From positions 1,488,001 through 1,552,000 of the forward strand of contig CP073744.1 of NCBI GenBank assembly GCA_024397955.1: DNA of 64,000 nt. Direction: 5' to 3'. This document shows, piece by piece, positions 18,745 to 27,108 of the stretch (position 1 is its first letter; each line of letters opens with the position of its first letter). The translations under genes and the position numbers were made by a program. The stretch is from a bacterium SCSIO 12696 (GTDB taxonomy: Bacteria > Pseudomonadota > Gammaproteobacteria > Pseudomonadales > Porticoccaceae). The notes beneath the pieces are model-generated. The model did no database searches. It was not told the origin of the DNA and was given only the letters and a program-made list of their open reading frames with translations.

Positions 18745-19998
18745 ATGTTACTGCAAACAGCCCTATTACTGACCCTAGCTGTTGCCGACGCTCCGGCAAC
18801 TACCCTACCTTCCACTGAGAATCAGGAGGGAGAGGCTTCTCACGACAACAGCACAGATCCGACCATATCTTGGGAAGTCGACAAACTGCGTGCAGTCATT
18901 GAGGATCAGGAAGCAGAGCACGGTGCCTATGGCGAAGTGATTTCTGAATCCTTACTCGGGCTTGGTAAGGCACTGCAACAAGAAGGCAAACACGAAGAAG
19001 CCATTGGCACACTGCAACACTCCATGCACATTTCCCGGGTTAATCACGGCATCTACAGTATCAATCAAGAACCTGCCCTGCGCTCCATGATCGAGAGCTA
19101 CGAGCAACTTCAAGATTTACCCCTGGTCAGCCAAGCCTATACTCAACTGACCGGGTTGTATTCTTCCCACTACGGCCCCTCTGCACCGGAATTACTGCCT
19201 TTGCTTGAAGAAATGGCCGGATGGCACCGGCAGGCCTATATTGACAACCAGGCTCGTGACTCTATTGGCTACCTGACACTGTCCATATCAATTACCAACT
19301 CCGCACTGGCAATCGCCGAACAAAACCCCATGCAGTTTGCCAACAATATGATTGAGCTGTTGCGAGGCTCTGCATTCAGTTCCTGGCAAATGAATCAGCA
19401 TTTCAGGCGTTACAAAAGTTTTGACCCCTCTGAAGGTGGCAGTTTTAACGCTGACAGAGAGGCGCGTGCGTTGAGGTCAGTTACCGCCACAAGCGGTCGC
19501 AATTACGATAGTCAGGAACACATTTTGATGGATTCCTATGTGATTGGCCGCAATGCCTATCAGCGTATTGTCGATATCCTTAACGATTCAGAAGCCCCGC
19601 ATAGGGAACGTGCCAAAGCTCTGGTAGAACTTGGTAATTGGTTCAATATTTACAGTCGCCCCACATCGGCAAAAGACAGCTATCGCAAAGCTTGGCGCGT
19701 ACTGGAGGAGCACAACGATACAGAGGGTATGGAACTGATTTTAGGCACTCCTGACAGCCTGCCAAACTTCTCCAGTGGCCCGCACAATACTGGTGCACTG
19801 GTGGAAACAACCATGACTATAGATCGCACTGGCCGGGCACGAAAAATCAAAGTACTGCGTACCCTGCCTGAAGACGACAAAAAATCCGCTCAGCGGGCGG
19901 TGCGTATTATCAAGAAAACCCGATTTCGGCCGCGATATGAAGACGGTGAACCGGTAGCCTACGAAGGCTACACATATAATTTAAGACTGATTGAATAA
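18745..19998 (+). CDS. Periplasmic TPR protein with TonB-C-like tail, paralog 3, first gene of the stator/VWA run
   Basis: A 417-residue exported protein. After a short signal peptide (MLLQTALLLTLAVADA) come TPR-like helices (AYGEVISESLLGLGKALQQE, HISRVNHGIYSINQEPALRS), a helical middle (LLEEMAGWHRQAYIDNQARD) and a TonB-C-like end (TMTIDRTGRARKIKVLRTLP, RFRPRYEDGEPVAYEGYTYN). It is the third paralog of this family but lies directly before the lipoprotein gene of the long operon, whose start follows 13 bases after its stop. This physically links a TonB-C-like protein to an ExbB/MotA-like channel six genes on. Function unknown; a role as periplasmic energy coupler is inference. Confidence 0.75.
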   Translation: MLLQTALLLTLAVADAPATTLPSTENQEGEASHDNSTDPTISWEVDKLRAVIEDQEAEHGAYGEVISESLLGLGKALQQEGKHEEAIGTLQHSMHISRVNHGIYSINQEPALRSMIESYEQLQDLPLVSQAYTQLTGLYSSHYGPSAPELLPLLEEMAGWHRQAYIDNQARDSIGYLTLSISITNSALAIAEQNPMQFANNMIELLRGSAFSSWQMNQHFRRYKSFDPSEGGSFNADREARALRSVTATSGRNYDSQEHILMDSYVIGRNAYQRIVDILNDSEAPHRERAKALVELGNWFNIYSRPTSAKDSYRKAWRVLEEHNDTEGMELILGTPDSLPNFSSGPHNTGALVETTMTIDRTGRARKIKVLRTLPEDDKKSAQRAVRIIKKTRFRPRYEDGEPVAYEGYTYNLRLIE

Positions 19999-20011
19999 GC
20001 ACGAGCAACTG

Positions 20012-21259
20012 ATGATGAAAAGACACAACCTACTGGCCTTAACAGTTGCACTGAGTGCGGCAATAGCGGGCTGCCAGACTCAAAACCCGCAGAGCAGCAG
20101 CCAGCTGCCACAACCGCCGAGCTCGCCATCTTCTAGCTCACCGCCTTCACAACCGTCATCGCCAAGCTCGCCCAGCTCCAGCCCGTCGAGCCCATCACAG
20201 CCCAGCGGAGCACCGCCCTCTTTCCCAAGCTCCAGCCGCTCCGGGCCCGAATCCGCGCAGCAGAGCTCTCGTCAGAGCCGCGAACAACAAAACGACAGTA
20301 ACTCTCCGGAAACCGCGGAAGAAATCTTTGGTGCCCGCACTGGCTCCGAATCCCGCCAGTCCGAAGAAATTCCCGACCTGGATGCCCAGCCCAGCGGCGA
20401 TGGTGCCGAAGCCACCCACGAAGAGCTGCTGGATGTGCTCGCGGATATCGATGCCAGTTTGGAGCGAGCAGCAAACAACCCTGAAAACAGTCCACAAGAA
20501 CAGGCGCGCATTGAACAATACCAAGACGTATTGGGTGACATTCGTGTCAGCGTGGAAAACGGCGAACTGGATCCCGCAGGGGAACAAGCATTATTGGACA
20601 TTCTCGCCGACCTTGAAGCCAGTGTGGAAGCGGCAGAGCGCTCTGGCGAGAATGGCAACAACGGTGTACCGGTTACCATCACTGTAGAACAAGTCGCCAT
20701 TTTGCAAGATTTGATCGATATTATCGGTATTCCCGGCACCACACCCGGTGTTGGCTTCCCCAGCATCCCCACGTTGCCAGGCACCAGCACCGCACGTACC
20801 GGCAGTGAAACCCTGGGCGATCTGGACGCCGCCCTGGAAGCTTCCATCGGTGTTTTCGATGGCATGATTCTCTCGGAGCGAGTGAATGCCCAAGGCAAGC
20901 CTGGCGAATTTGAGGGCGAAGGCAGTGAAGAATACACCGGAGGTGCCGAAGGACTGTTTGAAGAAGGCGATCTCAGCGAAGGCGAAGGCCAAGCCGGTGC
21001 AGGCGGCCAACAACAAGCCGAGTCAGAATCACCCCAGTTCCCCGGCGCCGAGCAGAATACACCACAGAATCAGAGCCAAGGCGGCGGTGGTGGCCGTGGT
21101 CAAGCAGGCAACAACGCTGCCATCCCCGATGACATCCCCGATGGCCGCGACGACGACATTGTCGCCCGCCAGATTCGCGAAGCCGCTCAAAACGAGCAGG
21201 ACCCAGAGCTCAGGGAAAAACTTTGGGAAGAATACCGCCGTTACAAGCAAGGCAAATAA
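20012..21259 (+). CDS. Lipoprotein with long Ser/Pro-rich linker
   Basis: A 415-residue lipoprotein. I take the ATG at 20012 (MMKRHNLLAL), since an upstream in-frame TTG overlaps the previous gene. The lipobox AAIAGC gives the lipidated Cys near residue 21. Residues ~25-80 are almost only Ser, Pro and Gln, a flexible tether. Two similar acidic helical segments follow (ELLDVLADIDASLERAANNP, ALLDILADLEASVEAAERSG), then a Gly/Glu-rich region and a charged C-terminus (LREKLWEEYRRYKQGK). No family recognised. The tether suggests a head that reaches across the periplasm from the outer membrane, which is inference. Confidence 0.75.
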   Translation: MMKRHNLLALTVALSAAIAGCQTQNPQSSSQLPQPPSSPSSSSPPSQPSSPSSPSSSPSSPSQPSGAPPSFPSSSRSGPESAQQSSRQSREQQNDSNSPETAEEIFGARTGSESRQSEEIPDLDAQPSGDGAEATHEELLDVLADIDASLERAANNPENSPQEQARIEQYQDVLGDIRVSVENGELDPAGEQALLDILADLEASVEAAERSGENGNNGVPVTITVEQVAILQDLIDIIGIPGTTPGVGFPSIPTLPGTSTARTGSETLGDLDAALEASIGVFDGMILSERVNAQGKPGEFEGEGSEEYTGGAEGLFEEGDLSEGEGQAGAGGQQQAESESPQFPGAEQNTPQNQSQGGGGGRGQAGNNAAIPDDIPDGRDDDIVARQIREAAQNEQDPELREKLWEEYRRYKQGK

Positions 21260-21283
21260 CGCATTCAAAACAAGGCAAACACC

Positions 21284-22453
21284 ATGATGAAATGGCTGAC
21301 AACTCCCGGTTGCCTGGCGCTGGCCCTACTGCTCAGCGCCTGTAATACCAACCTGGTGACCACCACCTCCTACACACCTCTGGAACAGCAAAACATCAAC
21401 GCTGAGTCCACGCGTGAGCTGTTGGACGTGGGCATTGTTCCCCTGGACCCAGGCCTCGACAAAGCCGATGAAAATGAAACCTTGCTGCCAGACCTGCGCA
21501 AGGCAGAAAGTCAGTTTCTCGCCCACCAAATCAGCCTGACTGTGCAGAACAGCGCCGCTTGGGGCGCAGTGCGAGTGATTCCCGGCACCACCACCGTTAC
21601 CGACGTCTATGTAGAGGGCACCATCCTCGAATCCAACGGCAAAACTCTGGAATTGGAAGTGCGTGTCAGCGACAGCAGCGGCCGCCACTGGTACACCGAA
21701 ACCTATTCTGAAACCGTGGGCAAATACGCCTACGAACGCCGCCAACGGGGGCGAGACCCATTTCAGGGCGTGTTTAACCGTATCGCCAACGACCTGATGC
21801 GTTTTCACGAACAACTGCCAGAAAGTCGCAGCGCCGAATTGCGCACCATATCCGAGCTGCGCTTTGCCCGCGATTTCTCTCCGCAAGCCTTTGACCGCCA
21901 TATAGCAGAAGACAAAAACGGCCAACTGACGGTGGCGTCACTGCCCGCAGAAAATGACTCCATTTTGCAGCGCGTAAGGCCTATTCGCGAACGGGATTAC
22001 CTGTATATCGACACCATGCAAGAGCACTACCAAACGTTTTCCAAGCGTATGAACAAACCCTATCAGGACTGGCGCGCCACCAGCTACGACGACATTATTG
22101 CCATCGAAAAGCTGCGCAAAAGTTCCATTAATCGCGGCATTATCGGCGGCCTCGCCATCGTCGGCGGCATACTCGCCGCTGGCAGCGACAACGGCTCCAG
22201 CCAACTTGGCGGCCTGGTAGCAGCAGGGGCTGGCGGTGTATTGCTCAAAGACGCACTGGGTCGGCGCCAGGAAGCACAAACCCATGTGGACGCCCTGGTG
22301 GAACTGGGCTCCTCCCTGGAAGTCGATATAGAACCACAGGTGATTGACCTGGAAGACCGCACCATTACCCTGACTGGTAATGTTGAAACCCAATACGAGG
22401 AGTGGAAAAAACTCCTGCAACAAATCTATGAACAAGAACGTGGACTGGAATGA
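21284..22453 (+). CDS. Lipoprotein with glycine-zipper segment
   Basis: A 389-residue lipoprotein; the lipobox LLLSAC is near residue 20. The first ~190 residues contain a beta-rich domain (LDVGIVPLDPGL, AWGAVRVIPGTTTVTDVYVE, LELEVRVSDSSGRHWYTETY) like that of CsgG- or transport-auxiliary lipoproteins that modify the outer membrane. Residues ~283-325 hold a Gly-rich hydrophobic stretch (GIIGGLAIVGGILAAG, LGGLVAAGAGGVLLKDALG), a glycine zipper that may enter a membrane. The C-terminal end is charged and helical. It overlaps the next gene by ATGA. Family not identified with certainty. Confidence 0.75.
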   Translation: MMKWLTTPGCLALALLLSACNTNLVTTTSYTPLEQQNINAESTRELLDVGIVPLDPGLDKADENETLLPDLRKAESQFLAHQISLTVQNSAAWGAVRVIPGTTTVTDVYVEGTILESNGKTLELEVRVSDSSGRHWYTETYSETVGKYAYERRQRGRDPFQGVFNRIANDLMRFHEQLPESRSAELRTISELRFARDFSPQAFDRHIAEDKNGQLTVASLPAENDSILQRVRPIRERDYLYIDTMQEHYQTFSKRMNKPYQDWRATSYDDIIAIEKLRKSSINRGIIGGLAIVGGILAAGSDNGSSQLGGLVAAGAGGVLLKDALGRRQEAQTHVDALVELGSSLEVDIEPQVIDLEDRTITLTGNVETQYEEWKKLLQQIYEQERGLE

Positions 22454-23955
22454 GCCAACAATCGCCTACTGACCCCATACAACCGAAAGACATTCCCCTA
22501 ACCCAGCCCCAACCCGCCGTCGCCAACGACGACTCACAATCCCGGCCCAAGCCGCTGGTGTTTGTGGGTCTGGCGGTCACCGGTTTGCTGGCCCTGGCGG
22601 TGATTTTTGTGTTACCCGAACTGGTGTCTGACCGCAAAATCGAGCTGCCCGAGGAACAGCAGGCCGAGGCCAGCAAACCCTCTGCTGCGCCTCAGGTTCT
22701 GGAATCACCGTTCCAGGAAGCCCAGCTGGCGCAAGCCCGCCGCAATGCCCAGGATATTCTCGCCAAATTGCTGGAATCGCAGAAATTCCTGCAGAGCAAA
22801 TCGGTGGAATTGTGGGCTGCGGAGCGTTACCAACAAGCCACCGATCGCGCTGCGGAAGCCGACGTCGCATTTCGCGAGCGACTGTTCGATGACGCCCTGA
22901 CAGGCTATCAGGATGCGCTGGCCACCTTGACGGAACTGGAACAACAAGTCGAAAGTACCCTGGCTAACGCATTGGAACAGGGTATGCACGCCATCGACAG
23001 TGGCGATGCCAATGTCGCCCAGGAAAATTTCCAGCTGGCTCTGGCCATTGAACCAGGCAACAACTCTGCCAGCACTGGCCTGGCGCGCGCTGCCACTCTG
23101 GACACAGTTTTGGAAACTCTGGCTAAAGCTCAACTGGCCTGGGAAAACGGCGAGCTGGATCAGGCAGTAGAACACGTCAACAGCGCCCTGGCACTGGATA
23201 GCAAGCACCGCGGTGCCCAACAAACTCTGGCGGATCTACGCCAGCAAATTCTCGAACGGGATTACATCAGTGCCTTGAGCCGGGGCTACAGTCACCTGGA
23301 AAACGGCATGCTGAGCAACGCCAGCAACGCCTTTAAACAGGCCCTGGCACTGCGCCCCAGCAGCAGTGAAGCCCAACGCGGCCTGACTCAAGCGAAAAAC
23401 CGCCAAACCCGAAAAACCCTGCAACAGCAATTATCAGTGGCCGCGCAGCGGGAACAGGAAGAAAACTGGCAAGCGGCGGAAACCCTGTACAACCAGGTGC
23501 TGAACAAAGACAGCTCCGTGGTAGAAGCCCGTTCCGGACAGATTCGCAGCAGCGTGCGTGCGGAATTGGATGAGAATTTGCAAAACCTGATCGACAATTC
23601 CATGCGACTGACCAGCTCTAATGTCTATCAGGACGCCACTCAATTACTCCAGCAGGCCCGCGGCATCGACGCACGGGGCCCCAGGCTCAACCGGCAAATT
23701 GCCTCACTGCAAACCGCACTTATCAAGGCCGCCACTCCGTGGCCAGTGGAACTGCAATCGGACAACGCCACCAAAGTCACCTTGTTTCGGGTGGGCGAGT
23801 TGGGCAGCTTCAGCACCAAGACCTTAAAACTCAAACCCGGCCGTTACGTGGCAACCGGCAGCCGTAAAGGCTACCGTGATGTACGCATCGAATTTACCAT
23901 TACTGGCACCGCTCCCAGCGGCCCCATTATCATCAAGTGCAAGGACATCATCTAA
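22450..23955 (+). CDS. Membrane-anchored TPR protein
   Basis: A 501-residue protein with a polar Pro/Gln-rich N-terminus (~35 residues), one transmembrane helix at about residues 36-56 (LVFVGLAVTGLLALAVIFVL) and a long periplasmic part of TPR helices: ALEQGMHAIDSGDANVAQEN, KAQLAWENGELDQAVEHVNS, ALSRGYSHLENGMLSNASNA and WQAAETLYNQVLNKDSSVVE. The last ~80 residues (VTLFRVGELGSFSTKTLKLK, GRYVATGSRKGYRDVRIEF) resemble a PEGA-like beta domain, like the next protein. The ATGA overlap with the gene before and one base between its stop and the next GTG start indicate a tight operon. Probably a scaffold. Confidence 0.82.
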   Translation: MSQQSPTDPIQPKDIPLTQPQPAVANDDSQSRPKPLVFVGLAVTGLLALAVIFVLPELVSDRKIELPEEQQAEASKPSAAPQVLESPFQEAQLAQARRNAQDILAKLLESQKFLQSKSVELWAAERYQQATDRAAEADVAFRERLFDDALTGYQDALATLTELEQQVESTLANALEQGMHAIDSGDANVAQENFQLALAIEPGNNSASTGLARAATLDTVLETLAKAQLAWENGELDQAVEHVNSALALDSKHRGAQQTLADLRQQILERDYISALSRGYSHLENGMLSNASNAFKQALALRPSSSEAQRGLTQAKNRQTRKTLQQQLSVAAQREQEENWQAAETLYNQVLNKDSSVVEARSGQIRSSVRAELDENLQNLIDNSMRLTSSNVYQDATQLLQQARGIDARGPRLNRQIASLQTALIKAATPWPVELQSDNATKVTLFRVGELGSFSTKTLKLKPGRYVATGSRKGYRDVRIEFTITGTAPSGPIIIKCKDII

Positions 23956-23956
23956 C

Positions 23957-26020
23957 GTGGCCGACAACCCTTCACCCCACACATCACAGCAGACCATTGC
24001 ACCCACCGAATTTACCCCGCTCGATGGCCCTATTGTGCGCCGCAAGCGGGTTCACCCGGTGGCCATTGCCATTGCTGTTGCCCTGCTGGTGGCCGGCGTT
24101 GCCCTGTGGTTTCTACTCACTGCGCGGGCGGTGTTTTTTGATACCGAACCCGGCGGTGTCGAAGTGGAAATCGATGCCTCTTTACTTTTTCAGGTGTCAG
24201 ACAGCTACCTGATTCGCCCTGGCACCTACCCGGTTCGGGCAACCGCCGAAGGGTATTTCCCGTTAGAGCAAGACATTGAAGTCACCGGCGACGACAATCA
24301 GCGCTTTGCACTGGTTTTAGAGAAAAAACCCGGTCATTTGCAACTCAATAGCCAACCACAGGGCGCCACCATTACCTTGAATGGCGAACCTGCGGGTACC
24401 ACCCCTGCCCTGCTCAGCGATTTGCCTGCCGGGGAACATCAGATTCAACTGGAAGCGCCGCGCCACTTCGCCCGCTCGCTCACAGTGGATATCACTGGCC
24501 TGGATAAAACCCAGGACCTGCAAGCCCAACTCGACCCCGCCTGGGGCGACCTGCAAATCACTTCCGAGCCCGCCGGGGCTGACGTATTTGTTTCCGGCGA
24601 AAAACGCGGTGTGACCCCATTGTCCACAGAACTGCTGACCTGGGGTGAAGAGGTAAAGCTACAGCTGCCCGGGCACAAATCCTGGCACAAAAAGCTGCAA
24701 GTGGAAGCCGGTGAAGTATTGGCCGTGGACACTGTTCAACTGGATAAAGTCGACGGCCTGTTGCGCCTCAGCAGCAGCCCGGCGGGTGCCACCGTTACCG
24801 TCAACGGTACCTTTCGCGGCCAGACCCCGCTGGAGCTGGAATTACAACCAGATGCCAAACACAATTTGTCCCTGTTCCTTGAAGGCTACCTGACCAGCCG
24901 TCGCTCAGTCACCATTCCCTCCGGTAACGAAAAGCGATTGTCTGTATCGTTGAAACCGGAAACTGGAACCCTGCAAGTCTCCACCACTCCTGGCGACGCT
25001 CAGGTCTATATCAACGGCAAACTGCGCGGTAAAGGCGGTGACAGCTTTCCGCTGCCGGCCAAACCTCACCGTATTGAAGTGCGCCGCAAAGGCTACGCCA
25101 GCCAAACCCGCAGTTTCACGCCCCGCCCAGGCATAGAACAGCTAATGCAGTTCAAGCTGCTCACCGAAACCGAAGCCCGCTGGGCGGCGACCCCCACAGA
25201 AATCAAAACCGACTTGGGCCAGACCTTGAAACTGTTTCGCCCAGAAGGCCTGCTCGCCATGGGCGCATCCCGCCGCGAGCCGGGGCGCAGAGCTAACGAA
25301 GTTCAGCGCCAGGTGATCCTCAAACGGCCTTTTTACCTGGCCACTCACGAAGTCACCAACAAAGACTTTATGGCGTTTGACTCCTCGCACTTCTCCCGCC
25401 AAACCGGAGGGGTAACCCTGTCCAGCACCAAACAACCGGTGGTTAATGTCAGCTGGGAGCAAGCAGCACTGTACTGCAACTGGCTCAGCGCCAAACAGGG
25501 CCTGCCGCTGTTTTATCAAACCAAAGACAACAAAGTCACTGGCATTAATCCCAAAGCCACCGGTTACCGACTGCCCACCGAAGCAGAGTGGGCCTGGGTT
25601 GCCCGACACACCGGCAACTACCCGCTGAAATACAGCTGGGGCAACACCTACCCTCCCGCTGGCGGCTCCGGCAACTTCGCCGATAATTCAGCGGCGAAAA
25701 TCGTTGCCAGTGTGGTCAAAGGCTACAACGACAGTCACCCGGTAACCGCTCCGATTGGCCGTTTCTCCGCCAACCACAATGGCATTTATGACCTCAGCGG
25801 CAATGCGGCGGAATGGGTTAACGATTACTACGGCATTGAAATCAGTTTGGGCGGCAAAAAAGTGGTTGACCCCACTGGCCCGGAAAGTGGCGAATTTCAT
25901 GTTATTCGCGGTTCCAGCTGGCGCCACAGCAGCATCACCGAACTGCGCCTGTCGTTCCGGGATTACGGCAACGAACCCCGTGACGATGTGGGTTTCCGCA
26001 TCGCCCGTTACGTTGAATAA
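23957..26020 (+). CDS. Membrane-anchored PEGA-repeat protein with FGE-sulfatase (SUMF1-like) domain
   Basis: A 687-residue protein. The start is GTG 23957, one base after the previous stop; the frame is open further upstream but would overlap that gene by 80 bases. A basic cytoplasmic tail (RRKR) precedes a transmembrane helix at ~34-55, so the rest is periplasmic. About four PEGA repeats follow (LQLNSQPQGATITLNGEPAG, LQITSEPAGADVFVSGEKRG, LRLSSSPAGATVTVNGTFRG, LQVSTTPGDAQVYINGKLRG). The last ~250 residues are an FGE-sulfatase fold (FYLATHEVTNKDFMAF, GYRLPTEAEWAWVARH, GNAAEWVNDYYG, GFRIARYVE). The Cys pair needed for formylglycine formation is not evident, so this is probably a binding domain, as in many SUMF1-like proteins. 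Confidence 0.88.
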   Translation: MADNPSPHTSQQTIAPTEFTPLDGPIVRRKRVHPVAIAIAVALLVAGVALWFLLTARAVFFDTEPGGVEVEIDASLLFQVSDSYLIRPGTYPVRATAEGYFPLEQDIEVTGDDNQRFALVLEKKPGHLQLNSQPQGATITLNGEPAGTTPALLSDLPAGEHQIQLEAPRHFARSLTVDITGLDKTQDLQAQLDPAWGDLQITSEPAGADVFVSGEKRGVTPLSTELLTWGEEVKLQLPGHKSWHKKLQVEAGEVLAVDTVQLDKVDGLLRLSSSPAGATVTVNGTFRGQTPLELELQPDAKHNLSLFLEGYLTSRRSVTIPSGNEKRLSVSLKPETGTLQVSTTPGDAQVYINGKLRGKGGDSFPLPAKPHRIEVRRKGYASQTRSFTPRPGIEQLMQFKLLTETEARWAATPTEIKTDLGQTLKLFRPEGLLAMGASRREPGRRANEVQRQVILKRPFYLATHEVTNKDFMAFDSSHFSRQTGGVTLSSTKQPVVNVSWEQAALYCNWLSAKQGLPLFYQTKDNKVTGINPKATGYRLPTEAEWAWVARHTGNYPLKYSWGNTYPPAGGSGNFADNSAAKIVASVVKGYNDSHPVTAPIGRFSANHNGIYDLSGNAAEWVNDYYGIEISLGGKKVVDPTGPESGEFHVIRGSSWRHSSITELRLSFRDYGNEPRDDVGFRIARYVE

Positions 26021-26047
26021 CCACCGATTTTAAAAAAGGCACTGGCC

Positions 26048-26257
26048 ATGAAAACCATTTTGCATTTATTCGTCGCAAGCGCATTGGCAATGCCGGTTAT
26101 GGCTGCCGAGCAGCCGGACGAAAAACCCAAAGAAAAACAAGATCAGCAGGAACAAACCGCCAAAAAAGACGACGACAAAAAAGAAAAGCCGGTGATTTTT
26201 AAACCCACCGAAGAGTTGTCCGAAGACTTTTCCGTTCCTTTCCCCACCGATATTTAA
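26048..26257 (+). CDS. Small charged periplasmic protein
   Basis: Only 69 residues: a signal peptide (MKTILHLFVASALAMPVMAA), then a highly charged Lys/Glu/Asp/Gln-rich stretch with no hydrophobic core, ending KPTEELSEDFSVPFPTDI. It sits 27 bases after the PEGA/FGE gene and 21 before the channel gene, with the same strand and spacing, so it is a real operon member. The short hydrophobic C-terminal motif may dock onto a partner. Family unknown. Confidence 0.72.
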   Translation: MKTILHLFVASALAMPVMAAEQPDEKPKEKQDQQEQTAKKDDDKKEKPVIFKPTEELSEDFSVPFPTDI

Positions 26258-26278
26258 CCCCACAGGCGATTCGATCCC

Positions 26279-27076
26279 ATGAGACAACAAGCCTCAAGAG
26301 AATTTATTTTTCAGATATTTGCCCTGATTCTGTCACTGATTGTGGTACACGCCATTTACGTGGCGCTGATTCGACCCAACGCAGACGCCATTATGGAGCG
26401 CCAACTGGAGCGAGAAGCGGCTGGTGAAGTGGTGGTGGCAGAGCGTTCGCTGTACGTGGTGATCAAGGATTTCGAGCAGGAAGCCTGTTTTATCCTGATG
26501 TTCTGGGCCATGGCGATTATGGGCTACAAAGCGCGTCGGTCAATAAGCGAACGCAGCCTGTTGCAACTAAAACTGATCCAAGTGGATGAAGGCACACGGA
26601 TCTTACCGGAAGACGCACGCCAGCTGGTTCGGCCGATTCAGGCTCTGCCTAACGAACAGCAAGACTATTTGCTACCGCGCCTGCTCACCGCCGCCCTGCA
26701 ACGCTTCAGCACCACCCGCAATATCCAGGGGGTATCAGATGTCAGCAACGAGACCTGCGACAAAGAATCTGATCGACTGGATTCGGAGCTCTCCATGATC
26801 CGCTACATCGCCTGGGCCATTCCCTCCATTGGGTTTATCGGCACCGTGCGCGGTATCGGTGAAGCACTGGGCCAGGCGGACAAGGCCGTACAAGGGGATA
26901 TCGCCGGTGTTACCGCTGCCCTGGGTGTTGCCTTCAACTCCACCCTGATCGCCCTGGTAATCAGCATCGTGGTGATGTTTCTGGTGCACCAACTGCAGCT
27001 GCTGCAGGAACGCCTGGTACTGGACACCCACAGCTACGTGGACAGCAAACTGCTGCGCCACCTGAAAACCGATTAA
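26279..27076 (+). CDS. MotA/TolQ/ExbB-family proton channel subunit
   Basis: A 265-residue inner membrane protein with four helices as in MotA: ~9-31, ~66-83, ~174-195 and ~212-237. The family signature lies in helices 3-4: AIPSIGFIGTVRGIGEALGQ followed by VTAALGVAFNSTLIALVISI, matching the G-x-x-G-T-V-x-G and A-L-x-T-T-x-x-G-L blocks of ExbB/TolQ/MotA. Residues ~84-172 form a cytoplasmic loop. In known systems a pentamer of this subunit surrounds two copies of an ExbD/MotB-type partner. Here the likely partners are the two VWA proteins encoded two and three genes downstream. It probably uses the proton or sodium gradient; which ion is not clear. Confidence 0.9.
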   Translation: MRQQASREFIFQIFALILSLIVVHAIYVALIRPNADAIMERQLEREAAGEVVVAERSLYVVIKDFEQEACFILMFWAMAIMGYKARRSISERSLLQLKLIQVDEGTRILPEDARQLVRPIQALPNEQQDYLLPRLLTAALQRFSTTRNIQGVSDVSNETCDKESDRLDSELSMIRYIAWAIPSIGFIGTVRGIGEALGQADKAVQGDIAGVTAALGVAFNSTLIALVISIVVMFLVHQLQLLQERLVLDTHSYVDSKLLRHLKTD

Positions 27077-27108
27077 AACCGGGCTAATCAAACAAGGCGG
27101 CACCCCAC

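Noticed and set aside
20133..20937. Long antisense frames opposite the Ser/Pro lipoprotein
   Set aside because: They arise from the biased Ser/Pro and acidic codons of the sense strand.
23876..23956. Upstream extension of the PEGA/FGE protein to the first ATG
   Set aside because: It would overlap the TPR gene by 80 bases and precede a normal basic N-terminus; GTG 23957 directly after the stop is the better start.
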